This document shows, piece by piece, positions 44,863 through 57,049 of a DNA stretch of 64,000 nucleotides. The DNA lies in NCBI RefSeq assembly GCF_030247195.1, contig NC_080671.1, positions 88,410,370 to 88,474,369 on the forward strand, given 5' to 3'. Under the pieces are notes generated by a model. The model was not told the origin of the DNA, searched no databases, and saw only the letters and a program-made list of their open reading frames with translations. This DNA is from Topomyia yanbarensis. Taxonomy: Eukaryota; Arthropoda; Insecta; Diptera; Culicidae. Numbering within the stretch: position 1 is the first letter of the stretch; each line of letters begins with the position of its first letter. Made by a program: the position numbers and the translations under genes.

Positions 44863-45647
44863 ACAAATTTACAAATGTGGTCTAAAACATTAACCGCTCA
44901 CGCGATCATGAATCGGTCACGTTCGGAAATCTCTACCCTTGGTTCTACCAGCCTAGACTCATGCATTCAGTTGGACCAATCAAAAAAAAATGTCGCTCAT
45001 ATCCATCGATGACACGTTCCATGGCGACATGACCGTGAACTCTAGTGATATGGGAAATTCATTCTTTTCTAGCATCTGTAACATAAACATTCCGCGCGAT
45101 CATCCAAGGACACACGCGAATGGTCACAATTTTTACACACGAAGTTACATACATGCTAGCATACGTGACACACAAATGCCCACGCGATCGAAAACGTTAG
45201 CATACAAACGCTCGAGCTTCTCTCGATGATACACAAACACGAACGCGCAATCACGATCACCCACGCACAACTACTCCCGAGATTTCGAATACATAAAAAC
45301 ATCCCGATGATTAAGTGAACGGTACTGAACTTATAATCTGATCAATGCGATATCAAGCGTGAACAATGTTCACTGAACATATAAACGCTCAATCCCACGT
45401 AATCGCCTATACATCTCAACCGTACAACCAATATCACAATCAGGAACACGGCCTGCTACAAACTGGTCTTAAGCAGTGTTTTTGGCGGGTGACATTTTCC
45501 GTCTCATCTGCAATTGTAGTGAGTGATTTCGAAAGGGAGCCCTTCCGAGAACCCGGTTGTACAACTGCAATAGGACAACTCTTGAAAAACAAGACTATAT
45601 CGCGCTTCAAATACATCGCGCTAACACATAAAGACTGAAATAATATA
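44863..45647. other. C- and A-rich unassigned sequence
   Basis: Less AT-rich than its neighbours, with many CACGCGATC and ACACGAACGC words. It could be the untranslated or LTR part of the gypsy relic split by the MITE, but no LTR pair or primer-binding site is visible. Confidence 0.3.
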
Positions 45648-46136
45648 GCTAGATTCAGTGGCGTAGCCAGGAGGGCTTTGGGGGTTAACTCTCCCCCCCC
45701 CAAACCAAAATTGATAGGATTGAAAAAAAATCATGCTGAGTAATTTAATTGAATATTGTAAAAAAAAATTGGAAATGCATTGAAAACCTATTTTTTTAAA
45801 GGGAAGAAAAAGGTTTCAGCGTAAAACAAAACTTTTTTGCGGATATTTTTTATAGAACTTTGCGTGAAGCGAATTGATCAAAACTTTTGTATATTATAGT
45901 GTAGCATTTCAATACCTTGCTGTAAATTTACTATGCAAAAATATCGACAAACGACTCGGTGACGAAGCTTTTTGTAGATTGCCTCTGGAAAAAAACATGA
46001 TTTGCGGTGTTACCTGCCATTCAAAAACTACTTAAAACAAAAAAATTGCCAAAAAAACTTTTTTTTTACGCTGAAACCCTTAATCCCCCCTTAATATCTT
46101 AAGGAGTTTTGGAAAATTGTGGGAGTGCACAGTGCA

Positions 46137-48008
46137 CAGTGGTCCGGAATGCAAATTTAGCAGGAATTTTAACTTTTTGCTAAAATTAAATGACTTAGCC
46201 TTACAACATGTTTGGTAAAGTTGTTGTACTTTGCAATGCCCTTCTTTTTGTTTAAACCGATGCTAGGGTGATTCTGAATTTAGCCATATTTTCAATAGAA
46301 CTTTTTAACGGTTTGAGATAGAGCTTTACTGTCTTCGATGAAGTTGTAGAGCAATACATTTTAGACAAATTTGCTGAAGACATGCAAGCTCTAGCTTTTA
46401 TATTTTCCATTGCACGAGAAATTCAAATGTAAGCTTTAGGGTGTTCCTTAAAAAACGGTTTTATTTCTATAACTTTTGAAGATTTTATTTTACGCTAAAG
46501 TACCCTTTGGACAACTTGAAGATTATTTTAGGGCGCTTTAAAACTCCAACTACTTAACTTTTTTCGTTTTAAAGTTATAAGAACTTGTATATAAAAAAAT
46601 ATAACTTTTTCAAATACCCGAATCTTCGGTTCGGGCACTGAACATTGAATACTGTTGCTTTCATATGAAATAGCATGCTTTGTAGTATAGATCACCAAAA
46701 AATGGCAAATACGATATTTTTTTTATATCTTTCAATATTCACTCAAAAAATTGTTTATTTTTAGTAAAAAGTATATATAACTTTCTAACGAGCGAAGCTA
46801 GAGGTTCAATATATTAGGACAAATTGTTCTCCTTCAAAATATCTGAAAGTATTTTTAAAGCGATCTTAATGAAAAATCAAAACTGCAAAAGTTATACAAA
46901 GAAAACCATTTTTTAAGAAACATCCTAAATTTTTTTGGTAAATTTCTTGTAAAATGAAAAGTATACGACATAGAGTTTTAGTGTCTTCGACAAAGTTTTT
47001 CAAAATTTCATTATCTTAAATTTTGTGGAAGACAGTGAAAATTTATCTCGAACCATTAAAAAGTTATTTTTCTGATTTTAAAAAAATTAGAACCACCCTA
47101 CCCACTATTTAAAATAATAGAAAAGTATTGTAAAGTGCAATATTTTATCATGAAAACGAAACTACATTTTTATATTGTTCACCGTGATAGTAATTTAAAC
47201 ATTACAAAGAGTCAATTCATGAAAAACCAAATTTTTAATATAACTTTTTCAGTTTTCATTGTTTTGCAACCTATCCTTCAGATGTTTTTCAGAGTTTTTG
47301 AAGACGAACATTTTCTTCTAATACATCAAAACTCTAGCTTTTATTGTTCAGAAGATATAAGCACTTAATATTTCAAAAATAGATTTTTTTTAAATCAATT
47401 TTATGAAATTTTAAAAAATATCGTATTCGCCATTTTTTGCTCAATTATAACTCTAATCATGACATTATTTATAGTTCAAAATGAATTATCTTTAATTTGC
47501 CCCAAATGAGTGATATTGTTATTCAAAACAATCCCATTTTTGGCGAAAAAGTGCTCATGACATTTCAACGCAAATAGCTAGTTATATAGTGCCATGAAAC
47601 AAATTATTCGCCTTGAAACAATCTTAAAGTTGTCTGAAGACTACTTCAGTTTTTAATGAATACAGCAAAAGTTATTGGAATAAAACTGTATTTCGAAGAA
47701 ACACCCTATGCTCCGACTTTAAATTTATTGTAAAATAAAAAGTATGACAGATAGAGCGTACATGTCTTCAGCAAACTTTTCCAAAATTTGTCGTTCTACA
47801 ACTTCGCTGAAGGTCATTTGGCTCTAGCTAGAATGAATAAAAAGTTAATTTTTTGATCTTGGTAAAATTAGAACCACCCTAACTGTTGTTTTAACAAAAA
47901 GAGGGGGCTCATAAACTACGAAAACTTCTCCAAAGACTTAATAAGGCTAAGTTGTTTAGTTTTAGTAAAATCTCAAAATTCCTGCTAAATTTGCATTCTG
48001 GACCACTG
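46137..48008. mobile_element. 1.87 kb element with CAGTGGTCC terminal inverted repeats
   Basis: The left end CAGTGGTCCGGAATGCAAAT and the right end GCATTCTGGACCACTG are inverted copies extending about 65 bp with mismatches; both include AAATTTAGCAGGAATTTT. The interior is AT-rich and non-coding with several copies of a TGTCTTCGACAAAGTTTT-like motif. A TGCA lies on each side, but a longer duplication is not seen. It inserted into the outer hAT element at about 46126. Confidence 0.7.
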
Positions 48009-48010
48009 TG

Positions 48011-49725
48011 CAGTGGTCGGAAACGCCAAAAACGTCAACTTAATTCACTAGAGGCGAAACCATCGAATATATTCACAGGGTGTCTTTGTTCGTGTGAATA
48101 TTCCCCACAATCTGATAACAATTGAAATTAGGAATGGCTTACTATGATCGAACTAAAAAAATTAACTTTTTATGTTGACGAGGTAGAAAGTTGGTGTCTT
48201 CGACAAAGTTTTAGAAATACTCATAGTGAAGAATTTTGTTGAAGAACTTGAGCTTATCGAACTAAAGGTTGTCGATTTATGAGGCGTTTTCTATGGCAAC
48301 CCCCTGAAATGTAGTTTATTTAGTATAACTTTTTCATTGTGACTTTTCTTGAAAACTATGTTCAAGATAAATGTGTAAATTTCAAAGCTACATAATATTG
48401 TCGAAGACTGTATGTAAAAATACTCATTCGTTTCAAAGCTATTGAAGACTTTTACATTTTTTTATACCAACTTCAACTACGTATAAGAAAGAAAGGTGCA
48501 AACCAAAATGCACGAACAGGGACTTTTTTTAAGTTTTTTTGCCCCAATTTTTGAAATTTATGGTTTGAGATTCGATTATAAGTATTATTTTTGCTTATAC
48601 CTGAATATTTCAGATTTTATAAACGTGGGAGCAAAAATGTGAAGTTTTGAATACAAACTAATATATACTCAAATAGACATGAAATAATGAATTTAATGTT
48701 TACAACTGGATGTCATACCATTTATTACTAAATTTTACTGAAAAAATTGAAAAAAAAAATTTTCGCTGATTTTTGTATCGAAAAAGTCAAAAACATGAAA
48801 AAGTAAGCTTGCCCTATTCATAGGGTTCTAGAGTACCACGCACCAAACCTTCTTAGCTTTATTGTGCATAGTTTAGACAGTGAAAAAGTGCCTATTCGTG
48901 CATTTTGGTTTGCACCTTTCTTTCTTATACGTAGTTGAAGTTGGTGTAAAAAAATGTAAAAGTCTTCAAAAACTTTGAAACGAATGAGTATTTTTACATA
49001 CAGTCTTCAACAATTTTTTTTTTATTTCGACTATGTTAGCCACATTTTCTTTTTTTACGTTTTAACGATTATTAGCTAGAGATTACTGGGTAGAGAAAGT
49101 TATGAAACTTAGAGCCATAGTACTCAAGTGAGAGCAAGGATGTGAAGTAAACAGATCGGAAAACTAGAAGTGGCAGGGTCATTAGAACAGGCTTAATATC
49201 GTACGGGCTTAATTTTTGCCTTCTGTTAATGAGGGTCGAGCTTAGGCAGAATAACTACGAATCATCCGAGTTCATTAACATGTGTCTTGATAAAGGTAGA
49301 CGTATCTATCTTTGCCGTGACAACCGGCAATATTATGTAGCTTTGATACCTAAACATTTATCTTGAACATAGTTTGCAAGAAAAGTCACAATAAAAAAAG
49401 TTATATAAAAAACTAGATTTAAGGGGTTTGCCATAGAAAACGCCTTATAAATCGATAACCTTTAGTCCTACAAGCTCAAGTTCTTCAACAAAGTTCTTGA
49501 CTATGAGCATTTCTAAAACTTTGTCGGAGACACCAACTTTCTACCTCGTTAGTATAAAAAGTTATTTTTTTTAGTTCGATCAGAGAAAGCCATGCCTAAT
49601 TTCAATTGTTATCAGATTGTGGGGCATATTAATACGAACAATTCCTCCAAAGACACCCTGTGAATATATTCGATGGTTTGACCTCTAGTGAATTAAGTTC
49701 ACGTTTTTGGCGTTTCCGACCATTG
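48011..49725. mobile_element. foldback element with arms of over 500 bp
   Basis: The left arm 48011-48531 and right arm 48882-49725 are inverted complements once a 318 bp insertion (49015-49332) is removed from the right arm. Outer ends are CAGTGGTCGGAAACGCC and GGCGTTTCCGACCATTG; inner arm ends meet a spacer of about 350 bp. Arm identity is about 85-90 percent by eye. No coding. It lies head to tail with the CAGTGGTCC element and shares the CAGTGGTC start, suggesting related mobilisation. Confidence 0.78.
49015..49332 (-). mobile_element. short retroposon copy inserted in the foldback arm
   Basis: Absent from the opposite arm, so an insertion. A T tract of about 12 at its left and unrelated sequence at its right indicate a minus-strand retroposon with poly(A). 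Its 3' end would read GGCTAACATAGTCGAAATAA plus A tract, a style common for LINE 3' ends. It is a 5'-truncated LINE or a SINE. A short duplication around CAAT(A)TT is possible. Confidence 0.65.
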
Positions 49726-50779
49726 TGGAATGGGATCCTGTAACTGATCGCTTAGCCGAGCCATAGCTGTCAAACTACATCAATATCAATAAAATAACTG
49801 CCTGAATTTTTTGTGAGCTTTTTTTGAAAAGATCTTCCGAAATATGAATTAGCGACAATTTTTCGAATGGGAAGCTAAGTTTGAATAGGTTGTTTGCCTA
49901 TGAAACTTTATCTTGCTCACCGAAAAATTGTATGCATTTTGATATGTATCTTCTTAAGCATGCATGTCTTTATCAGGTCTGGATCGGATTACTGAGCATT
50001 TGATTTTGGTTGCATTATCAATTAGATAAATAACCTCTAAGGCAGATTGGAATGGAGAAATATTTCAAAATATTTCAAGTTAGTGGTAATTAATGAAGTA
50101 TATTTGAGTGTTGAATTAAATAGCGCAGTAAAGTTTCTTATGAGAGGACTCATTCTCAAGTTGTGAGCTTTAAAAGTGAAGAAAAGAGAAACAAAAGCCC
50201 TTGAAAACTTTTTCGAAACTTTGTATGTTTAGTATCATTGAAGAATTTCACAACGTAACGCAGCACATCTTAATTTCGGCAGTTAATCAGTCAAGAAGCC
50301 ATTCCAGCAAATTTACTCTTTAAGCAAATTTAATTCGAGACTTAATGTCTTTAGCAAAGTTTTCGAAAATGCTATTTCAAACAACTTTGTTGAAGATATG
50401 AAACTCTTCAAGCTTACTCTAAAAGTCTGTGAAGTATTCAAATAAGTTAAATTGAAAAGAACTGGCTTTAAGAATATTTCTTAAATAATAACCTTAAAAT
50501 ATGCTGCATTAATGTAGCCTTCATATTTTTTTATAAATTTGTTAAAAGTGACATTTTCATTAACTTTGCTCAAGACACCAAATCATTTGTTCTTTTTGAA
50601 GAGTTAATTCTCCATACTTACTTCTAAGAGAATTAATCACTAAAGTTATTGTGTCAAAAAATGCGTTTTTTTGTGATGGAAAAAATCTTCCAAGCTGATA
50701 TACCTTCAAAGTTGATGGTTTCGAATTTATATGGTCTTCACATTCTTTGACTTCATTGACGTATTATAGAACAAAATAA

Positions 50780-52776
50780 CAGTGGCGTAGCCAGGGGAGT
50801 TTTGGGGATTAAACCCCCCCCCCCAAACCAAAATTAATTGGATTGAAAAAAAATGATGCTGACGAATTTAAATTAATATTCCACAAAATATTTTTGGGAA
50901 AATATTCTCTGATCACTACATTGAGAACTGTGTTTAAAGCGTCATGAGAACTTTTGGAAAATTGTGGGAAGGGGATCTTGTAACTTATCTCTTAGCCAAA
51001 ATCCCATAGTTGTCAAATTACTTCAATGTAAAATAAAATAACTGTCTGAATTATTATGAGCTCATTTTTGGAAAGATACTTCAAAATATGGATTAGAGAC
51101 AATTTTTCGAACGGGAATCTAAATTTGAATAGGTTGATTGCATATAAAACATAAGCTTGTTTACCGAAAACTTACATACATTTCAACATTTGCTGAAAAT
51201 GTATTTTTTTAGATTGTGTAGAGTTTAGACAACAATTCAATATGGTTAACAACAAGAATAACATTTCAGAAACTAGTTGAAAGCTGATGTAATTTTGTCT
51301 CTAGCAGGTCAGGATCGGTTTTATGAGCATTGGATTTTTGTTGTATTATCAATTATATGAATAGCCTCTTAGCAGGATGCAATGAATGGCGTACTAAAAT
51401 TTTGTGTGCTACGTACTAGTACTGCAAGTTGTGAGGTTGACTAATAAAGAAGAGTAAAATTAATGCTCGATAAATTTTTAACGGTCACGATCACATTCAT
51501 TCGAAACTGCCAAATTTCGATGTTAAGTAACATTGAAGAATTTCAAAACGTAAAACTGTTCATCTGCTGATAGAATAATTTTGACGGTTAATCCTCCTAG
51601 AAGTAATTATAGACAAGAATTACTCTTCAACCAAATTTGGGTCGAGACTTAATGTCTCCAGCAAAGTTTTCGAAAGTGCTATTTCAAACAACTTTGTCAA
51701 AGACATAAATATCCCACATATTCAGAGTATCGAAATATAGTAGTAGAAAACCTTTACAACAAGCTATTCTGAAATTACTGTATTTGATAAATCTCTTCTG
51801 CGGTAATTAAATAACAAATTCACATTGCGTTCAAGGTGCCTTTGAAGCTTACAAAAAAAAATAAGGGAACTGGATATAAAACAAATAATTCTCAGATATT
51901 AAAAGGACTCAAAAACACAAAGAGTGATTCCATTTTCAGGAGCTAGCATCAATTCTGCGCAAGCTTAGTCCGCCCACCAAGTTTGTGTCGGATTCTGTTG
52001 AGATGAAGTCGAAACGCAAGTTTCAGTTCCATCCATCCATAATTTAGTTATAGGTTTTGTGTTCTCAACTCGCAATGATTGTTTCAAACAATTTTATCCG
52101 TAGCGCAGAAAAAAATAGTTTTCACGTAAATTTTTCTTCGCTAAGAAGAAATATTGCAGGCCCAGTCCATTCAAATCCCTATATGTTGAATTCATGTAGC
52201 CTTCATATTTTCAACAAAATTGTTTGAAATGACATTATCAAAAACTTTGCTGAAGGCACCATGTCTCTTAATATTTTTGAAAAATTAATTCACCATAATT
52301 ACCTCTATGAGAGTTAATCACTAAAATTTCTATAACAAAGCAGGCGCTATTTTATGTTGATAACTTCCAGAAGTTGTCAAACCTTCAAAGTCAAGGATTA
52401 TTATATTATATTATATTATTATTGGCGATAGACAAAATAAAATAATATTGGCTAAAACCGTGACCAAAAGCCATCTCCATCTGTTATTATATTAGGTGAT
52501 CTTGAACGTTGAACATTTTTTAGATCGTTTATCCCACTTTAAAAGATCGCAATTTTTGACTTCATTGACATATTATACAAGAAAATAATCTATAGAGGTT
52601 TGAAAACTGTTCCATGTTGATCCTTCTTGTTTGTAGACTGGAATGACATCTGTTAGACTACTTATGTTTTTGAGTTTTCAATAATTTATCAAACTCATTA
52701 AATTTTAGCATTTTTTCAAAAAATTTGCGATTTTCATCAAAACCCCCTCCAAACCAAATTTCTGCCTACGCCACTG
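50780..52776. mobile_element. inner hAT-type element, 1997 bp
   Basis: Ends CAGTGGCGTAGCCAGGGG and TGCCTACGCCACTG with an exact 8 bp duplication CAAAATAA (50772-50779 and 52777-52784). It is inserted into the 3' part of an older copy of its own family: sequence right of the insertion (52785-52969) repeats its own last 190 bp. AT-rich, no coding. The left end carries a C run of about 12 (50816-50827). Clean ends and exact duplication make it younger than the outer copy. Confidence 0.88.
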
Positions 52777-52992
52777 CAAAATAATGTATAGAGGTTTGAA
52801 AGCTGTTCCCTGTAAATTCTTCTTATTTGTAAATTGGAATGGATCAGACCACTTATGTTTTTAAACTTTTAATAATTTGCTAAAATTACATTAAATATTA
52901 GCATTTTCGAAAAAATCAACGATTTTCATAAAGCATCATCCCGAACCGAAATTTCTTGCTACTCCAGTGGTTAGACTATTTTTCAATTAATT

Positions 52993-53016
52993 TCTATTCT
53001 ATTCTATTCTATTCTA
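52993..53016 (+). repeat. (CTATT)n microsatellite
   Basis: About five perfect units, next to the right end of the outer hAT element. Confidence 0.9.
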
Positions 53017-54895
53017 ACCCTTACACAGCCAGTATTGAAAAGCATCCTGGAAAACACTGCAGTTATTCTGTAGTGTTTTTCTTGTCAATATTAATATTTG
53101 AAGCATATTTTCATATGTCGCAAATATTAAAACGGCCAGGCCTACTGTGCAGAGTAAGGTTTGAAGATGTTTCAAAAATAGACGGCAATAAAATTATTCA
53201 TTTAATGAATAATTTAATTAACGAATTATTTTGAATTTTAAAGGAGGAAGAAACGTGGACAACCGTACCGACCGTTTCAATTTGAAGGGGATATGTATAA
53301 TAAATCGTTGGGAGTGACTTTGCTAAGAAGGTTAATGTCACTCCTTTGGTCCTTTAGGATGGGACAGAGGTATTTACACCTTGCCCTGGCTAATAAGCCT
53401 AGGTTATAGCGCCTTTACTCGCTCTGGATAATACCAAACAATTCCTATACTGCCTATGATCGCGAGTCTGTCCCATAAAGATAGGAAATCCCATAGAAAA
53501 TGGGACAAACATGCGATCATGAGTAGTATACTAATGAAACAAAAAATAATATGTAATATTTTATTAACACCCGTTAGAAGAAAACATGTGAAAGAAAATG
53601 CCCAATTGCTTCATTACAGCTCAATTCTTTGCTATGTGGGACCCTGAATCCTGATCTTAATTTTTCGGGCCCTTTTATTTATCGAGATAAAAAGTATTGT
53701 CAACAGAAGAGTGATCATTTAATGGCGGATGTCATATTATATAGGATTTATTTGAGGAGAAAAAACAAAAGTGCTATGTGAAATCTTACAGGAAAAACTC
53801 AATATACGGAACAATATACGGTATTATAATGACCTTGTAGTGTAGCACCAGGTAAAACGAAAGTAATATTAGAAAATTAGAACATCTCGTATCCATCCAT
53901 CACTGCACAGTTACCGTTACTGAGAAAATGAATTCGACATGGGCGTTTTATCATGAAAATTAATACAGGAATATCTAGATACTCATCTGATTTCTGCTTC
54001 AGTTTCTTGTCCGCTAATATGAACATCATCAGAGACTCACTCCCAGTCCAGTGTTTTAGTTTATTTTCACTGCACAATAAAAACACTAAATAACAAAACA
54101 CACTCATGCACTGCACAAATACTTATATTCAAACACTGAGATTTATTGCAACTTTCGCCTTCCTCGAATATTTTTTAAAGAATTTATCCCGATATAATTG
54201 TGACAGTCCTTCTACACCACTAAGCAAATCATCTAAAAAAAACTTTTAAGTAGAGTTTCACTTGTTCAAAAAATGTATTGGTTATAGAAAAGAACATTCA
54301 AGTCTATTTGCTTCAGCAATCGGCACAAAAAGAGCGTGTTAATGTAACACACAAATAATATTTATCAGAGTGTCCATGTCTGCTTTCTGTCAAAAGCTAC
54401 GTAGGGTTGCCGACAACCGACCACTTTCCCTTACTAAACATAAAGACAAAAGCACCTAAACAGCTCCGGGATTCGAACAGTAATAAGTTAGAACTTTGAA
54501 TCATAGATTAACAATAAAAATGTAAAAGTCATCTGTAAACTTATTATTGACGTTTCGGCACTTGCTCCATACTTTTTAGAACAAAACGACGGATGGACGA
54601 AAAACTTCCTAAAACTATTATTTTTTGATATTTTGGGGAAAATGACGACAGCGAAGAAAATTTTTCGTGTCAGACACTTAAGGCTACTTCGATCGAATCT
54701 CTTAGACTATTTTTCAATTAATTGTCTTTAAACGTGAATAAACCTCAGGAACACAATGCAAGTATCGGTAAAATACAGGAAATTTAGAATTATCTACGTT
54801 TAGTCTCGAAACCTCCCTTTATTTTTCTTAAAATTAAACTGACACCATTTGATGCCTGACAGCTTCAAACATTGGAACATTAACCTCACGTATGA
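53017..54895. other. unassigned intron sequence
   Basis: No gene recognised. The 22 bp word at 54702-54723 is identical to 52971-52992, suggesting a shared unrecognised repeat. A lone B-box-like GGGATTCGAAC near 54471 has no A box at the right distance. Confidence 0.4.
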
Positions 54896-54903
54896 AATAT
54901 CAG

Positions 54904-55153
54904 CACTAGCGGCTCCAGGGGGAGGCACGGGGGGCTATTCAACCAGAAAGATTTCCATCCTTAGTGGGTTCCTTAAAGAACATATTAAAAAATTTCTGTG
55001 TTTGATTTGAGAAATTCTCCGCCACACTCCACGTATGTCGAGAAATGCGTTTCCAAGCTTCAAAATTTGATTTTCCAAATCGTGCATCAAGTCCATTTTG
55101 TTCAAGAAGGCGTGCCCCCCCCCCCCTTTGCCATCCGGCTGGAGCCGCCTATG
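54904..55153. mobile_element. hAT-type MITE, GGCTCCAG family, copy 2
   Basis: 250 bp relative of 40106-40349 with ends CACTAGCGGCTCCAGGGGGA and GGCTGGAGCCGCCTATG. The flanks AATATCAG and GATATCAG agree at 7 of 8 bases. It contains a C run of about 14 near 55117. The minus-strand frame across it is not a gene. Confidence 0.85.
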
Positions 55154-55499
55154 GATATCAGTGAGCAAAACTAGTTCAAGTTTATTCGCTGATCTGTTCA
55201 ATCTGGGCAAAATTTTATTAAAAAGACTCTCGTACTTCCTGAAAATTGAGAATTATTCTGCATGATAGAGCTAGTTGCGAAACTTTTATGTGTCATCACG
55301 CTAATCGCTGAAACGATGAATAAGTGGCGTGGCTGTGAAAATAGGGCCCCATATACATATTCCATGCCTGGCTTTATACAAAACTAGATGATCTACTGAT
55401 AACTTAGCCAACAATTTTTTTTATTATTTCAGTAAAATGATTTTTATCGATTACTTTTCATAAGCGTCATTCCAGCAGATAAAACAAACTCCATTATAT

Positions 55500-56150
55500 A
55501 CAAACAGCGACCATCTCCACCACGGGTCGTGTTCCCACCACATCGACTCGAACTCATCAAAGCAGCCACTTATCTAACTGAACCGATCTGTTCCTGTCAA
55601 ACGAACGCAGACAGGTGTCATTAGAGCAAACGTCAAAGTGACGCGTCACGGAGATAAAGTTTTCATTTAATTAAATTGGTGAAAATTGCTATAATTTGAT
55701 AAAACAAAGCACGGGACCGTTCCCGTTGTCTTGTGGTTTTAGCCAGGAAAAAAACTCAAACACTAAACGATCTTCAACCACCCACCAACCAGAACAACGA
55801 CGAACGTGTCATTGCAAAATGAGTGGAAATTAAAACGCATCATCATCACCATCGTCGTTGCCGTCGTCGTCGTCCTCGTCATCAACCGGCAGTAGTTGGA
55901 TTGTTACTAGCAGCAGCAGCAGCAGTAGTCAGTCAAGTCAGGCACCGTGCTCCGAAGTCTGTGTCATTTATGAACCTACCAGCCAACCAACCAGTCGGTC
56001 CGGGTGGTGCTGCAGTGCTTGTCACCGGCAGCCGCAGGTCTGTTGCTAAAAAGGGTTATATTTACTTCGAACAGTTGCTGAAGCGTGAAAACTTCCAAAA
56101 CAGCAGCGCGCTAGTAGGTTCCCCATCGCGTCAGTAGCATCAGATAATGA
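55500..56150 (+). other. triplet-rich, exon-like stretch of unknown role
   Basis: Less AT-rich than its surroundings, with CATCATCATCACC, CGTCGTCGTCGTCC and AGCAGCAGCAGCAGCAG runs at 55838-55930 and a CAACCACCCACCAACCAGAACAACGACG segment, a style common in insect 5' untranslated or low-complexity coding exons. Two overlapping frames are open (a His/Arg/Ala-rich one and a Ser-rich one), neither with a known domain. It could be a 5' exon of an unrecognised gene, an alternative robo exon or just a microsatellite cluster. Confidence 0.3.
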
Positions 56151-57049
56151 AGCTTGAATGAAGGGATAAAATAAACAAATAGGGTTTTAAATGAATTTGT
56201 CAGTTATGCTTGCGTAAGCTGTCTCCTTCAGTGGTTTGCGCAAATGTCAATGCAGGATGTTCAGTTGTTTTCAGCGAATTGTCAATCGCAGCTGAATTCC
56301 GTTGAATGCATACTGAGATTTTACGAAGTTATCATATACTATTACATTTAAATTTTTCTGGATCATATGCTAAACCTCAACTTTCCTGAAAGCTAAACAC
56401 GTGGGATTTATTTCCTTCATTAGCCGCTTGTGACTTCGGCTCGCACCATGTTTCCTTGCCGAGAACGGCGCGAGTTTAATTTTATAAGACAATGAATGGC
56501 ATTGGCACTGACAGTGCAGCGCACCTTTGAAAGTTTACCAACCGGTGTGCTATGTTGTACATTGTACATTATTAATTCAGCAGAGTTTATATTAAATATT
56601 ATCACTCGTAAGCCGTAGGTTGAGGGCGTACCGACAGACCCGTACGTACGGCCACAAACTGCCACCACCAGCTGTCGTTCGCCGCCGCCGTGTGGTATGC
56701 TCTACCGAGCTTTCCATTTGCGCAAACACCAGGAGAGCCTTTACAGCAGCGAGTTGTAAATCAGCCAATTTAGTACATGCTTTTGTTGTGGTGTAGGACG
56801 TGAGGAGTGGGTTCGTATAGGTCGATCGGAAAATCGTTCCGGTTCGTGTTTCTGTAAGACTCTCCCAACAACATAATGTTAAATTACTATATTGAATTAG
56901 AGCAGAATGTTGGAAACAAATTTGAGGGTTCAAATTATTTTTTTTAATAATCATGTCTACAACTTTTCAGCTTGCTAGAATCATAGCTTGTGGATTTTTC
57001 CAGGCTTAGCTGGTCATACCAGTTGATTCCAGGCCTAGCTGGTTATACC
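56151..57049. other. unassigned sequence
   Basis: No gene supported. The minus-strand frames at 56420-56954 show no recognised domain. Confidence 0.35.

Larger units (their letters stand above)
45656..52969. mobile_element. outer hAT-type element carrying nested insertions
   Basis: The left terminus CAGTGGCGTAGCCAGG is at 45656 and a decayed right terminus TTGCTACTCCAGTG at 52969. The flanks GCTAGATT and GTTAGACT agree at 6 of 8 positions as an old 8 bp duplication. Own sequence is visible at 45656-46125, 49727-50779 and 52785-52969. It aligns with the inner copy (50780-52776), for example GATCCTGTAACTGATCGCTTAGCC against GATCTTGTAACTTATCTCTTAGCC. The rest is inserted elements. No transposase. 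Confidence 0.75.

Noticed and set aside
46126..49733. Long target-site duplication around the paired TIR elements
   Set aside because: The flanks TGGGAGTG and TGGAATGG agree too poorly to claim a duplication.
54465..54485. Possible B box of a SINE or tRNA (GGGATTCGAAC)
   Set aside because: No A box at the right distance and no element boundaries.
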